From the NCBI RefSeq assembly GCF_014076415.1, contig NZ_CP043568.1:2604001-2668000 (forward strand): a stretch of DNA of 64,000 nucleotides, written 5' to 3'. Below the pieces are notes generated by a model. That model was not told the origin of the DNA. It was given only the letters and a program-made list of their open reading frames with translations, and made no database searches. The stretch comes from Comamonas testosteroni (lineage in GTDB: Bacteria > Pseudomonadota > Gammaproteobacteria > Burkholderiales > Burkholderiaceae_C). How positions within the stretch are numbered: the first letter of the stretch is position 1; the number at the start of each line of letters is the position of its first letter. The translations under genes were made by a program, and so were the position numbers. Shown here in pieces: positions 42,288 through 51,656 of the stretch.

Positions 42288-43589
42288 TTAAATCGCGAGA
42301 GCGGACTGGGGCAGGCTGACCTCCACCAGAGCGCCGCCGCCTTGCTGAGCCGGCAGATTGCCGGCATGAACGCGGCCGCCCAGGGCGCGGGCCACGTTGG
42401 TGACAAGGAACAGGCCCAGGCCGCGACCGGGGCGCTCCTGCTTGGTGGAGACATGGCACTGGCCCAGCTGCTGCAGCACGGCGGCATCGAAGCCCGGGCC
42501 GTGGTCGCGCACCTGGATGCGTATCTGGTCGTGATCGCTGCTCAGGGTCAGCTCCACCCAGTCGGGCGAGGCTTCGAGGGCATTGTCCAGCAAATTGCAA
42601 ATCATTTGCTGCAATGCAGTATCCGAGAGCATGGCGAAGTCCTTCACGCCCTGCTGGTGCAGCGCAAAGTGCTGCAGGCTGTTATGCGCCTGCCAGTGGC
42701 TGACCACGCCCTGCACAAAGCTCGCAAACGTGGTGCTTTCCGTGCCCTCGGCCCGGGTCTCGCCGGCAGACAGCAGCACGCCCGAGACGATGGACTTGCA
42801 GCGCAGCAGCTGGCGCTGCATTTCCTGCAGGTCTTCGCGCAGATCCTCGTCCTGCATGAGGGCCGGCATATGCTGCCAGTCGCCCAGGATCACGGACATG
42901 GTGGCCATGGGCGTGCCCAGCTCGTGGGCCGCGCCGGTGGCCAGCAGGCCCAGGCGCACGATGTGTTCCTCCTCGCTGGCGCGCTGGCGCATATTGGAGA
43001 TGCGCTTGTCGCGGCGGCGCGTGTTCTCGACGATGCGGGTCAGAAAGACGATGGTCAGGATGCTGGTCAGCGCAAAACTGATGAGCACGCCCACCACGTA
43101 GAGGCTGGGCAAGCCTTCCTGACTGGCGAACTGCACATGCAGGGGCTGATGAAACAGGGTCAGGCCCATGACGCCGACAAAGGAGGCCGCGACCACGCAC
43201 CAGGTGTAGTGGGCGGGCAGCAGCACGGCACTCAGAATGCCCTGCAGCAGATACAGATAGATAAAGGGGTTGCTGGCACCGCCGCTCAGGTACAGCTGGA
43301 TCGTCAGGGCCAGCACATCGGCCAGCAGCGCATAGAAGACGCTGCGCGAGGTCACGGGGCGGTGCAGGCCCTGGCTCCAGTAGATATAGGCCAGGTTGGT
43401 GGCGACCAGGGCCACCAGCACCAGCGCCATGGGCAGCAGGGGCAGTGCAATCTGAAAGCCGTAGTGCACCAGCGAGATGGTGACGACCTGGCCGACCACG
43501 GCAATCCAGCGCAGCTGAATCAGCAGCTGCATGTTCTGCCGCTCGGTCAGGCGCTGTACGCGAAACAGGGAATCGGAAATTTGGCTCAC
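42288..43589 (-). CDS. regB: redox sensor histidine kinase, RegB/PrrB/RoxS type
   Basis: A 433-residue membrane sensor kinase with about six N-terminal helices. The quinone-interaction heptapeptide GGxxNPF is intact as 'GGASNPF' (residues 103-109 from this start). The H-box is 'GAAHELGTPMATM' with phospho-His222, and the redox-box cysteine is in 'LLRCKSIVSG' (Cys264; R. capsulatus Cys265). ATP-binding N and G boxes are 'ICNLLDNALEASPDWVEL' and 'DHGPGFDAAVLQQLGQCH'. Start is uncertain: both candidates are GTG (43589 or 43619). With regA it forms a bicistron, and it lies next to the cyo operon it may control. Confidence 0.93.
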   Translation of the reverse strand: MSQISDSLFRVQRLTERQNMQLLIQLRWIAVVGQVVTISLVHYGFQIALPLLPMALVLVALVATNLAYIYWSQGLHRPVTSRSVFYALLADVLALTIQLYLSGGASNPFIYLYLLQGILSAVLLPAHYTWCVVAASFVGVMGLTLFHQPLHVQFASQEGLPSLYVVGVLISFALTSILTIVFLTRIVENTRRRDKRISNMRQRASEEEHIVRLGLLATGAAHELGTPMATMSVILGDWQHMPALMQDEDLREDLQEMQRQLLRCKSIVSGVLLSAGETRAEGTESTTFASFVQGVVSHWQAHNSLQHFALHQQGVKDFAMLSDTALQQMICNLLDNALEASPDWVELTLSSDHDQIRIQVRDHGPGFDAAVLQQLGQCHVSTKQERPGRGLGLFLVTNVARALGGRVHAGNLPAQQGGGALVEVSLPQSALAI

Positions 43590-43674
43590 CGTGCAATTGT
43601 CACCGAGCAGGCCTGCCACGGACGCTTCTGGGGCTATGCCTTTCTGATGTAGGAGCAGTCTGCAGGGGGCGAAA

Positions 43675-43698
43675 AAAAGCGCTCCGGGGAGCGCTTTT
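43675..43698. terminator. terminator hairpin between the SURF1 gene and regB
   Basis: An 11-bp stem (AAAAGCGCTCC / GGAGCGCTTTT) with a two-base loop and a longer T-run on the minus strand (43672-43678), suited to end the cyo-SURF1 transcript. Confidence 0.85.
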
Positions 43699-43710
43699 CA
43701 ATGGTCGGCA

Positions 43711-44499
43711 TCAGCTTCTGGCTGCGGCCTTGTCATGCCGGCGTACCAGCCAGGCCGCTCCCAGCACCATGATGGCCAGCCCATACCAGGTCAGGGCATA
43801 GACCAGATGGCTGTTCGGGAAGCGGATGACCGTCATGCCGGGGCGCAGGACTTCGCTGTCGGCGCCGGCCTGCGCCTGGGTATGGGCCGGGTTGCTGGCA
43901 GGCACGCCCTGGTCTATGAAGTAGGGTGCGGCCCGGCTCAGACCCTGGGCCTGGGCAATGGCGGCGACATCGCGCGAGTACCACTGGTTGTTGGCAGGGG
44001 CGTTCTTGCGCAGAAAACCGCCACCGGGCTCGCTCATGCGCATCAGGCCGATGACGGTGACAGTCTCGGCGGACGGGTCGGCCTCGGCGATCTGCTTGAG
44101 CCACTGGCCGCGCAGCTTCTCGGGCGTGAAGCCGCGGTTGACCAGAACCTGCGTGCCATCGGCCAGCTGCAGCGGCGTCATGAGCCAGAAGCCCGCGCCG
44201 GCCTCGGTCAAGGCCTTGGCCAGCACGCTTTGCTTGTCCAGCCAGCGGCCTTGCGCCTTGACGGGCAGGTACTCGTGGCTGGCGGCATTGATCTGCGGCC
44301 ACTGGCCGGGCTCGGGCAAAGCCACGGGGGCGCTGTGCACGCGCTGCTCCACGCGCTCTATGAGATCAAGCTTCCAGGCGCGGCGCTGCACCTGCCAGGT
44401 GCCCAGAGCCATGAACCCTAAAAACAAGGCGATGCCCACAAACGCGAGCATCGCCTTGGCGAAGGGAGAGCGCTGCCGCGCAGCGCTCTGGTTCTTCAT
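43711..44499 (-). CDS. SURF1 family oxidase assembly protein
   Basis: A 262-residue inner-membrane protein of the SURF1/Shy1 family, which assists insertion of haem into terminal oxidases. Two membrane helices frame a periplasmic domain: 'AMLAFVGIALFLGFMALGTW' with the conserved 'GTWQVQRRAWK', and the C-terminal 'HLVYALTWYGLAIMVLGAAW'. Other family motifs are 'VLVNRGFTPEKLRG' and 'YFIDQGVP'. Its ATG lies 9 bases downstream of the cyoD stop region, so it is part of the cyo operon rather than a cta operon, which ties it to the quinol oxidase. Confidence 0.92.
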   Translation of the reverse strand: MKNQSAARQRSPFAKAMLAFVGIALFLGFMALGTWQVQRRAWKLDLIERVEQRVHSAPVALPEPGQWPQINAASHEYLPVKAQGRWLDKQSVLAKALTEAGAGFWLMTPLQLADGTQVLVNRGFTPEKLRGQWLKQIAEADPSAETVTVIGLMRMSEPGGGFLRKNAPANNQWYSRDVAAIAQAQGLSRAAPYFIDQGVPASNPAHTQAQAGADSEVLRPGMTVIRFPNSHLVYALTWYGLAIMVLGAAWLVRRHDKAAARS

Positions 44500-44507
44500 G
44501 AGGCCGG

Positions 44508-44924
44508 TCAAGGTGTGACAGCTGCGGGAGCCGTGTGACCTGTGTGATCTGCGGCCTGGTGCATTTCATGACCGGGCATCATGTTGGTGTTCATGTGGAA
44601 CATGACCCAAAGCGTGCCGGAGATCGCAATCGCCAGGAAGATCACCGTGAAGATGGTGGACAGCATCGTCCAGCCGCCCTGGATCTTGCCGTTCATGTGC
44701 AGGAAGTACACCATGTGCACGAGCACCTGAACCACCGCGAACAGGCCCAGCACGGCCACGGCCGTGGTGCGGTCGGTGATGACGTTGTTCATGACCAGGT
44801 AGAAGGGGATGGCAGTCAGGATGACGGCCAGGATGAAGCCCTTCACATAGTCGCCCATGGTGACGTGCAGGTCATCGTGATCGTGGTGATCGTCATGACC
44901 GGCGTGGATATCGTGTGCGCTCAT
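44508..44924 (-). CDS. cyoD: cytochrome o ubiquinol oxidase subunit IV
   Basis: A 138-residue small subunit needed for oxidase assembly. The N-terminus is unusually His/Asp-rich ('DIHAGHDDHHDHDDLH'), which could bind metal. Three hydrophobic helices follow: 'GFILAVILTAIPFYLVMNNV', 'AVAVLGLFAVVQVLVHMVYF' and 'STIFTVIFLAIAISGTLWVM'. A Met/His-rich tail ('MNTNMMPGHEMHQAADHTGH') is also present. The start directly abuts the cyoC stop. Confidence 0.94.
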   Translation of the reverse strand: MSAHDIHAGHDDHHDHDDLHVTMGDYVKGFILAVILTAIPFYLVMNNVITDRTTAVAVLGLFAVVQVLVHMVYFLHMNGKIQGGWTMLSTIFTVIFLAIAISGTLWVMFHMNTNMMPGHEMHQAADHTGHTAPAAVTP

Positions 44925-45557
44925 TTACAGCACCCCCATCAGATACACAAAGGTGAACACACCGATCCAGACCACGTCCAAGAAGTGCCAGAACATGGAC
45001 AGGCAGTTGATACGGCGCACGTTCTCGTTGATCAGGCCGTGCTTCTTGATCTGGATCATCAGAGTGATCAGCCAGACCAGACCGAAGGTCACGTGGATAC
45101 CGTGGGTGCCCACCAGCGTGAAGAAGGACGACAGGAAGGCGCTGCTCTGAGGCGTTGCACCTTGATGGATCAGGTGGTGGAACTCATAGAGTTCCACGGC
45201 CAGGAAGGCTGCGCCCAGCAGGCCGGTGACGGCCAGCCACAGCAGCGTGCCGTTCACGTTCTTCTTCTGCTTTTGCAGCATGGCAAAGCCGAAGGTGATG
45301 GACGACATCAGCAGGAAGGCCGTGTTGACCGCGACCAGTGACAGGTCGAACAGATCCTTGCCCGAGGGGCCGCCTGCATAGCTGCGGCCCAGCACGCCAT
45401 AGGTGGCGAACAGTGCGGCAAAGATCAGGCAGTCGCTCATCAGGTAGAGCCAGAAGCCCAGCGAGGTGCCGTTTTCCGGATGGGGCTCGTGCGCGAGGTG
45501 GTACTCGCGAGTAGCCAGGGCGGCCGAGCCGCCAGCGTTGATATGTGTATTAGACAT
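44925..45557 (-). CDS. cyoC: cytochrome o ubiquinol oxidase subunit III
   Basis: A 210-residue membrane subunit (E. coli 204) with five hydrophobic helices, e.g. '[20 protein letters not shown]', '[20 protein letters not shown]' and '[20 protein letters not shown]'. Family motifs '[20 protein letters not shown]' and '[20 protein letters not shown]' are clear. The ATG at 45557 gives the family start and overlaps the end of cyoB by 8 bases; the frame is open further upstream only as shadow. Confidence 0.96.
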   Translation of the reverse strand: MSNTHINAGGSAALATREYHLAHEPHPENGTSLGFWLYLMSDCLIFAALFATYGVLGRSYAGGPSGKDLFDLSLVAVNTAFLLMSSITFGFAMLQKQKKNVNGTLLWLAVTGLLGAAFLAVELYEFHHLIHQGATPQSSAFLSSFFTLVGTHGIHVTFGLVWLITLMIQIKKHGLINENVRRINCLSMFWHFLDVVWIGVFTFVYLMGVL

Positions 45558-47556
45558 GGGCTGCTGCAAGCTGCTTGGTACGTGCTTCTTCCGATGTGGC
45601 CACTTCGACCGCAGGGATGTAGTAGTCACGCTTGTAGTTGAAGGTATGAATGATCGAGGCCAGGATGGTCGCGGCGAACGAAGCGATCACCAGAGGCCAC
45701 ATGTGCCAGATCAGAGCAAAGCCCAGAACGGTGGACAGGCCGGCAATCACCACGCCGGCGCCGGTATTGGCGGGCATGTGGATGGGCTCGAAGCCGCTCA
45801 GCGGACGCTGATAGCCGTGCTTCTTCATGTCGGTCCAGGCGTCGATGTCGTGCACCACGGGGGTGAAGGCGAAGTTGTACTGGGGAGGGGGCGAGGAGGT
45901 GGCCCATTCCAGGGTACGGCCTTCCCATGGGTCGCCGGTCACGTCACGCAGCTCGTCGCGCTTCCAGATGGACACGGCCAGCTGGATGAAGAAGCAGCCG
46001 ATACCGGCAGCGATCAGGGCGGCACCGCAGGCAGCGATGATGAACCAGATCTGCAGCGAGGGATCGTCGAAGTGGTTGGCACGGCGAGTCACGCCCATCA
46101 GACCCAGGATGTACAGGGGAGTGAAGGCAACCCAGAAGCCGACCAGCCAGAACCAGAACGAAGCCTTGCCCCAGAACTCGTTGAGTCGGAAGCCGAAAGC
46201 CTTGGGGAACCAGTAGTTGATGCCGGCAAACACGGCAAACACCACGCCGCCGATGATCACGTTGTGGAAGTGGGCGATCAGGAACAGCGAGTTGTGCAGC
46301 ACGAAGTCCGCGGGAGGAACGGCCAGCAGCACGCCGGTCATGCCGCCAATGGCGAAGGTGACCATGAAGCCCACCGTCCACAGCATGGGCACCGAGAAGC
46401 GGATGCGGCCGCGGTACATGGTGAACAGCCAGTTGAAGATCTTCGCGCCCGTGGGGATGGAGATGATCATCGTGGTGATACCGAAGAAGGTATTCACGCT
46501 GGCACCCGAGCCCATGGTGAAGAAGTGGTGCAGCCACACCAGGTAGGACAGGATGGTGATACACACGGTGGCGTAGACCATCGAGGTGTAGCCGAACAGA
46601 CGCTTGCGGCTGAACGTTGCCACGATTTCGGAGAACACGCCGAAGCAGGGCAGGATCAGGATGTAGACCTCTGGGTGGCCCCAGATCCAGATCAGGTTCA
46701 CGTACAGCATGGGGTTGCCGCCCAGCTCGTTCGTGAAGAAGTTGGTGCCGACGTAGCGGTCCAGCGACATCAGCACCAGGGCTGCGGTCAGCACGGGGAA
46801 GGAGGCCACGATCAGGGCGTTGGTGCACAGGGCCGTCCAGGTGAAGACGGGCATCTTCATCAGGTTCATGCCGGGAGCGCGCATCTTGATGATGGTCACG
46901 ATCAGGTTGATACCTGACAAGGTCGTGCCCACACCGGCGACCTGCAGGCCCCAGATGTAGTAATCAAGACCCGTGCTGCCGCTCTGGTGACCCAGATTGG
47001 ACAGAGCCAGCCAGCCGGAGGTGGAGAACTCGCCCAGGAACAGGGAGATCATGACCAGCACGGCGCCGCCGGTGGTCATCCAGAAGCTGAAGTTGTTCAG
47101 GAACGGGAAGGAGACGTCGCGTGCGCCGATCTGCAGAGGAACCAGATAGTTCATCAGGCCGGTCACGAAGGGCATCGCCACGAAGAAGATCATGATCACG
47201 CCGTGGGCCGTGAAGATCTGGTCGTAGTGGTGAGGAGGCAGGTAGCCCATGTTGTCGCCGAAGGCCATGGACTGCTGCAGGCGCATCATCACGGCATCGG
47301 CAAAGCCGCGCAGGAACATGACCAGACCGAGGATCATGTACATGATGCCGATCTTCTTGTGGTCGATGGAGGTGATCCAGTCGTTCCACAGCGGAGCCCA
47401 GAGGCGGAATTTGGTGATGCCGCCGACCACGACGAGGCCGCCAAGCACCACGGCAATAAAGGTCAAGAGCACGATGGGCTCGTGCGTCATGGGAATCTGG
47501 TCCCATGTGATACGGCCCAACAGCCAGTGGGAGGCCGGGGTTGTTGTTTCAGACAT
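45550..47556 (-). CDS. cyoB: cytochrome o ubiquinol oxidase subunit I
   Basis: A 668-residue haem-copper quinol oxidase subunit I that reduces O2 and pumps protons. The low-spin haem His is in '[20 protein letters not shown]', the CuB His-Pro-Glu-Val-Tyr in '[20 protein letters not shown]', the CuB His pair in '[10 protein letters not shown]', and the haem His-x-His in '[12 protein letters not shown]'. The proton K-channel residues lie in the helix with '[20 protein letters not shown]'. Length fits the family (E. coli 663). Confidence 0.97.
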   Translation of the reverse strand: MSETTTPASHWLLGRITWDQIPMTHEPIVLLTFIAVVLGGLVVVGGITKFRLWAPLWNDWITSIDHKKIGIMYMILGLVMFLRGFADAVMMRLQQSMAFGDNMGYLPPHHYDQIFTAHGVIMIFFVAMPFVTGLMNYLVPLQIGARDVSFPFLNNFSFWMTTGGAVLVMISLFLGEFSTSGWLALSNLGHQSGSTGLDYYIWGLQVAGVGTTLSGINLIVTIIKMRAPGMNLMKMPVFTWTALCTNALIVASFPVLTAALVLMSLDRYVGTNFFTNELGGNPMLYVNLIWIWGHPEVYILILPCFGVFSEIVATFSRKRLFGYTSMVYATVCITILSYLVWLHHFFTMGSGASVNTFFGITTMIISIPTGAKIFNWLFTMYRGRIRFSVPMLWTVGFMVTFAIGGMTGVLLAVPPADFVLHNSLFLIAHFHNVIIGGVVFAVFAGINYWFPKAFGFRLNEFWGKASFWFWLVGFWVAFTPLYILGLMGVTRRANHFDDPSLQIWFIIAACGAALIAAGIGCFFIQLAVSIWKRDELRDVTGDPWEGRTLEWATSSPPPQYNFAFTPVVHDIDAWTDMKKHGYQRPLSGFEPIHMPANTGAGVVIAGLSTVLGFALIWHMWPLVIASFAATILASIIHTFNYKRDYYIPAVEVATSEEARTKQLAAAHV

Positions 47557-47618
47557 GTTGAGTCTCTTCTGTCGTATTGGAGCGGCTGAGCGGTGAGCGC
47601 ATCCGCGCCGTGAACTAC

Positions 47619-48674
47619 TTATTGCTGTGCGACAGCTCCGGAGGCGGCGACTTCGTCGAGCAGGGCGACAACGCGGTCAGCGTCTTTGGAAGTGCAGACA
47701 TCCAGGGGCAGGGGAACGCTGGAGGTCTTGCTGTGGTGTGCAGGTGGTTTGCCGCCGGCGGCGTCGATGGCCATCATTTCGTTCATGCACATCTTGCCGT
47801 CTTCCACGCAGCGGTTGAGGACCTTGTGGTACAGGCCTTCGTCCACGCTGGCGAAGCGTTCAACGGGATTGCGCTCGCTGGGCTTGGCCAGATCGATATA
47901 GGCATCGCGCGTCAGGGCCTTGCCTTCGGTCTTGGCCTTGGCAATCCACTGATCAAACTGCTCGTTTTCCAGGCCGTGGAACTTGAAGGTCATGCCCGCA
48001 AAACCAGCGCCACTGTAGTGAGAGGACTTGCCGCCATAGACACCGGGCTTGTTGATCACGGCGTTCAGTTCGGTCTGCATGCCGGGCATGGTGTAGATCA
48101 TGCCGGCCAGATCAGGAACGTAGAACGCGTTCATGGTGTGGGTGGAGGTCAGCTTGAAGTGAATGGGGCGATCCACCGGGGCAGCCACTTCATTGACGGT
48201 GGCAATGCCTTGCTCGGGGTAGAAGAACAGCCATTTCCAGTCCAGCGACACGACCTGGATCTCCAGAGGCTTGACGCTGGGGTCCAGAGCCTTGGTGGCG
48301 GAGATGCGGTCCAGGGGGCGATAGGGGTCGAGCTTGTGGGTGCTGATCCAGGTAATGGCGCCCAAAGCGATGATGATGAGCAGGGGGACCGTCCAGATCA
48401 CCAGTTCCAGCGCGGTGGAGTGGTGCCATTCGGGGTCGTACTTGGCTTCGGTGTTGGACTGGCGGTATTTCCAGGCAAACAGCAGCGTCAAAAAGATGAC
48501 GGGGACGATGATGAGCAACATCAACAAAGTGGCCGTAATGACCAGGTCGCCTTGCTGCTTGGCAACGTCGCCAGCTGGGTTGAGGACGACGGCCTTGCTG
48601 CAACCGGCGAGGGTTGCGGTCAAAGCGGCCGCTGAGAGCCACGCGGGCCCACGGATTTCCTTGATTTTTAACAT
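47619..48674 (-). CDS. cyoA: cytochrome o ubiquinol oxidase subunit II
   Basis: A 351-residue lipoprotein subunit with a signal peptide and lipobox 'LAGC' (Cys25), two membrane helices ('[20 protein letters not shown]' and '[20 protein letters not shown]') and a periplasmic cupredoxin-like domain ('[20 protein letters not shown]', '[20 protein letters not shown]'). It lacks the CuA Cys pair, as expected for a quinol rather than cytochrome c oxidase. First gene of cyoABCD-SURF1. Confidence 0.96.
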   Translation of the reverse strand: MLKIKEIRGPAWLSAAALTATLAGCSKAVVLNPAGDVAKQQGDLVITATLLMLLIIVPVIFLTLLFAWKYRQSNTEAKYDPEWHHSTALELVIWTVPLLIIIALGAITWISTHKLDPYRPLDRISATKALDPSVKPLEIQVVSLDWKWLFFYPEQGIATVNEVAAPVDRPIHFKLTSTHTMNAFYVPDLAGMIYTMPGMQTELNAVINKPGVYGGKSSHYSGAGFAGMTFKFHGLENEQFDQWIAKAKTEGKALTRDAYIDLAKPSERNPVERFASVDEGLYHKVLNRCVEDGKMCMNEMMAIDAAGGKPPAHHSKTSSVPLPLDVCTSKDADRVVALLDEVAASGAVAQQ

Positions 48675-49012
48675 GCTTTGGGCGTGACAAAGTCGCGCTT
48701 AGGTGTAAACGCGGATTACTGGATCTCGGCAAATGTAATACCAAACCGGGGGTTGTCCATTGGACATTTTGTCCAAGGTCAAGGGTTGGTGGTTGAAAAT
48801 GCGCTATGCGACAAGGGTTTAGCCATGTTTGAAAGTGCGCAAACTTTGCGCCAACAGGGCTTGAAATTGTCAAATCAACCCTCAGAAACCGGGCCCGCAC
48901 GGGGCTGGGCTGACAGTGCTCAGGGCAAAAACTCTATTGCAGCTGCACATGCTTGGGCGTAGAACGGAAAGCGTCCCCGGGACTGAAAAGTAAGACAAGG
49001 AGTTGTACCTTT
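48675..49012. promoter_or_regulatory. divergent control region between cyoA and the MFS gene (338 bp)
   Basis: No convincing gene is seen here. Two dyads stand out: TTGTCCA-T-TGGACA-TTTTGTCCAA at 48753-48776, three TGTCCA-type half-sites, and the 15-base palindrome GCGCAAA-C-TTTGCGC at 48837-48851. Both are positioned to act on either divergent promoter; RegA, whose gene lies near by, is one candidate binder but I cannot match its site. Confidence 0.5.
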
Positions 49013-50353
49013 ATGACAAGCATGAACCCGTCCGTTGGTCTTACTCAGCAAGACTATGAGAACTCGGAAACCCTGGCCTATGCGGATACCGACGAGGATG
49101 TGACCCCCGGCGAGATTGCCGTGGGAGTGATCATCGGGCGCTCTTCCGAATACTTTGACTTCTTCGTGTTCGGCATCGCCTGCGTGCTGGTGTTTCCCTC
49201 GCTGCTGTTTCCCTACATGTCCAAGCTTGATGGCACGCTGGCTGCGTTTGCCATATTTTCGCTGGCCTTTGTGGCCCGCCCCGTGGGCACGGCGCTGTCC
49301 ATGGCCGTGCAGCGCCGCTGGGGCCGTGCCACCAAGCTGACTCTGGCGCTGCTATTGCTGGGCGTCTGCACGGTGGGCATGACCTTTTTGCCCAGCTTTG
49401 AAGCCGCAGGCATGAAGGCCGTCTGGGCGCTTGTGATTCTGCGCATCGGTCAGGGTCTGGCACTGGGTGGTTCCTGGGACGGGCTGCCCTCGCTGCTGGC
49501 CATGTCCGCGCCGCAGAACAAGCGCGGCTGGTACTCGATGATCGGACAGCTCGGCGCGCCCCTGGGCTTCATCATCGCAGCAGCGCTGTTTGCCTATCTG
49601 TACTCCAGCCTGACGGCCGACGAGTTCATGAGCTATGGCTGGCGCTATCCCTTCTGCGTGGCTTTTGCCATCAACGTGGTGGCGCTGTTTGCCCGCCTGC
49701 GTCTGGTGGTGGGGCAGTCCTATACCCAGCTTCTGCAGGAGCGTGAGCTGGAGCCCATCAGCGTGACCAGCCTCATGGCCAACGAAGGCCGCAATGTGAT
49801 GATCGGCGCCTTCGCCGCACTGGCCAGCTTTGCGCTGTTCCACCTGGTGACCGTGTTCCCGCTGTCCTGGATTTCCATGTACTCCGATCAGTCCATGACC
49901 GAAGTGCTGGTGGTGCAGATCATCGGCGCGCTGCTGGCAGGCGCGGCCATCATGCTGTCGGGCTGGCTGGCGGACCGAGTGGGGCGCCGCAACACCCTGG
50001 GCACCATGGCCTGCCTGATCGGCATCTTCAGCTTTCTCGCGCCCTGGCTGCTGGGCAGCGGCAGCACCGGCAACAATGTGTTCATCCTGGTGGGCTTTGT
50101 GCTGCTGGGTCTGTCCTACGGCCAGGCATCGGGCACGGTGACCTCCAACTTCTCGTCGCGCTACCGTTATACCGGTGCGGCCCTGTCCACGGACATGGCC
50201 TGGCTTATCGGTGCGGCATTTGCCCCGCTGGTAGCCCTGGGCGTTTCGGCCAAGTTCGGTCTGGTGGCCCTGGGCATCTATCTGCTGTCTGGCGCCTTGT
50301 GCACGCTGGCGGCCCTGGGCATCAACCGTGCCATCGAGGCGCGCGACCAGTAA
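49013..50353 (+). CDS. MFS transporter (metabolite:H+ symporter-like)
   Basis: A 446-residue major facilitator with about twelve hydrophobic segments. MFS loop signatures are visible in 'VARPVGTALSMAVQRRWGRA' (TM2-3 region) and 'LSGWLADRVGRRNTLGTMAC' (TM8-9). The acidic N-terminus 'YENSETLAYADTDEDVTPGE' and the segment 'GRSSEYFDFFVFGIACVLVF' resemble the MHS/ShiA-ProP branch, but the substrate is unknown. ATG 49013 has AAGGAG 9 bases upstream. The message ends at the terminator at 50374-50403. Confidence 0.85.
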   Translation: MTSMNPSVGLTQQDYENSETLAYADTDEDVTPGEIAVGVIIGRSSEYFDFFVFGIACVLVFPSLLFPYMSKLDGTLAAFAIFSLAFVARPVGTALSMAVQRRWGRATKLTLALLLLGVCTVGMTFLPSFEAAGMKAVWALVILRIGQGLALGGSWDGLPSLLAMSAPQNKRGWYSMIGQLGAPLGFIIAAALFAYLYSSLTADEFMSYGWRYPFCVAFAINVVALFARLRLVVGQSYTQLLQERELEPISVTSLMANEGRNVMIGAFAALASFALFHLVTVFPLSWISMYSDQSMTEVLVVQIIGALLAGAAIMLSGWLADRVGRRNTLGTMACLIGIFSFLAPWLLGSGSTGNNVFILVGFVLLGLSYGQASGTVTSNFSSRYRYTGAALSTDMAWLIGAAFAPLVALGVSAKFGLVALGIYLLSGALCTLAALGINRAIEARDQ

Positions 50354-50373
50354 GAGGCTGCAAGCTCCACTCA

Positions 50374-50403
50374 AAACGCCCGGTGCTTGCATCGGGCGTT
50401 TTT
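50374..50403 (+). terminator. terminator after the MFS gene
   Basis: Stem AAACGCCCG / CGGGCGTTT with an internal loop, followed by T residues. Confidence 0.8.
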
Positions 50404-50418
50404 CTTGATGCCAGAGGA

Positions 50419-50448
50419 CGTGAAAAAGCCGCCTTCAAGAGGCGGCTT
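50419..50448 (-). terminator. terminator after the Bug-type binding protein gene
   Basis: On the minus strand, stem AAGCCGCC / GGCGGCTT with a 7-base loop is followed by TTTCAC; it converges with the MFS terminator. Confidence 0.75.
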
Positions 50449-50469
50449 CCTTATGGATGGGCGGCTCTA

Positions 50470-51468
50470 TCAGTCCAGAGCCAGACCGGCCTTCTTGATC
50501 ACCTCGCCAAAGCGCTTGCTCTCCGAAGCCATGAAGGCCTTGAATTCGGCAGGTGTGGGGTTGAAGGACTCGTAGCCGAAGGCGGCGAACTTGTCCTTGA
50601 CGTCCTGGCCTGTCAGGGCCTGGCGCACATCGGTGCGGATCTTCTCGATCACGGCGGGAGGTGTGCCGGGACGCACGGCCAGGGCATTCCAGCCGATGGC
50701 AGTGAAGTCCTTGGGGCCGCCCGATTCGGACACCGTGGGCACGTTCTCGAAGCCGGCAATGCGGCTGGGAGCTGCCACAGCCAGGAAGCGCAGCTTGCCG
50801 CCACGCACCAGAGGGCCTGCCGTGCCCAGGGAGCCAAGGGCAAAAGTCAGCTCGCCATTGGCAACGCCCTGGTACAGCTGGCTGGTTTCCTTGTAGATCA
50901 CATGTTCCATCTTGGTGCCGGTCTGGTTTTCCAGCAGGGCCGAGCCCAGGTGAACAGGGTTGCCCACGGACCAGGAGCCGTAGTTCAGCTTGCCGGGGTG
51001 CGCCTTGGCATCGGCAATCAGGTCGCCGATGGTCTTGTAGGGGCTGTTGACGGGCACGCAGACAAAGAAGAAGTTGCGGAACAAGGGCATCAGGATTTCG
51101 AAGTCCTTGTTCAAGTCATAGGGCAGCTTCTTGAACAGGTGGGGGTAGGCAGCGATGTGGACGTTGTCCAGCTGAATCATGTCCGTGCCATCGGTGGCAC
51201 CGCGCTTGAATTCATTGATGGCGATGAAGCCGTTGCCGCCGGGACGATTTTCCACCACCACGGGCTGACCCCAGGCGCGGCCCAGCTTGTCGGCCACCAG
51301 GCGCGACAGGCCATCGGGGCCACCGCCTACGGGGAAGGGGTTGATGATGCGCGAGGACTTGGTGGGCCACTTGTCGCTCTGGGCGAAAGAGGGGGCGGCC
51401 ACGGCAGCGGCAATGGCGCCGAGTGCGAATGCAGCTTGGCGACGGCTCATATTGAGCTTATGGGTCAT
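50470..51468 (-). CDS. Bug/TctC-family periplasmic binding protein
   Basis: A 332-residue tripartite tricarboxylate transporter-type substrate-binding protein. The signal peptide 'RRQAAFALGAIAAAVAAPSF' follows a Ser-Arg-Arg and is cleaved near Ala-Gln. Family motifs are 'INPFPVGGGPDGLSRLVADK', 'VVENRPGGNGFIAINEFKRG' and 'VRPGTPPAVIEKIRTDVRQA'. No TctA/TctB membrane genes are nearby, which is normal for the many orphan Bug proteins of this lineage. The divergent LysR gene at 51657 is the likely regulator. The ligand is unknown. Confidence 0.92.
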   Translation of the reverse strand: MTHKLNMSRRQAAFALGAIAAAVAAPSFAQSDKWPTKSSRIINPFPVGGGPDGLSRLVADKLGRAWGQPVVVENRPGGNGFIAINEFKRGATDGTDMIQLDNVHIAAYPHLFKKLPYDLNKDFEILMPLFRNFFFVCVPVNSPYKTIGDLIADAKAHPGKLNYGSWSVGNPVHLGSALLENQTGTKMEHVIYKETSQLYQGVANGELTFALGSLGTAGPLVRGGKLRFLAVAAPSRIAGFENVPTVSESGGPKDFTAIGWNALAVRPGTPPAVIEKIRTDVRQALTGQDVKDKFAAFGYESFNPTPAEFKAFMASESKRFGEVIKKAGLALD

Positions 51469-51599
51469 TTTGTCTCCCTGGAAGGATGTCGATGATGAAT
51501 TGCGTGTGGACCACGCATTGTTGATATCGTCGGCTGTTATTTTTAGATATTCAGGCCCAGTTAATTACATTGTGTCACTTGGGATATAAACACCTAGGT

Positions 51600-51650
51600 C
51601 TAGCTGAGGCTAGCAGCTATAGCAAAATAGCATAGCTTGTTTTGAAAGGT
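51600..51650. repeat. short inverted repeat related to the intergenic repeat family
   Basis: TAGCTG-AGGCTAG-CAGCTA is followed by ATAGCAAAATAGCATAGCTTG, just before the LysR gene. It shares the AGCTG/CAGCTA ends with the dispersed repeats but not their middle. Confidence 0.3.
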
Positions 51651-51656
51651 GTGAGC

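Noticed and set aside
48678..48962. 94-codon open frame in the cyoA/MFS gap
   Set aside because: No ribosome-binding site, no domain, and it covers the probable cyoA promoter.
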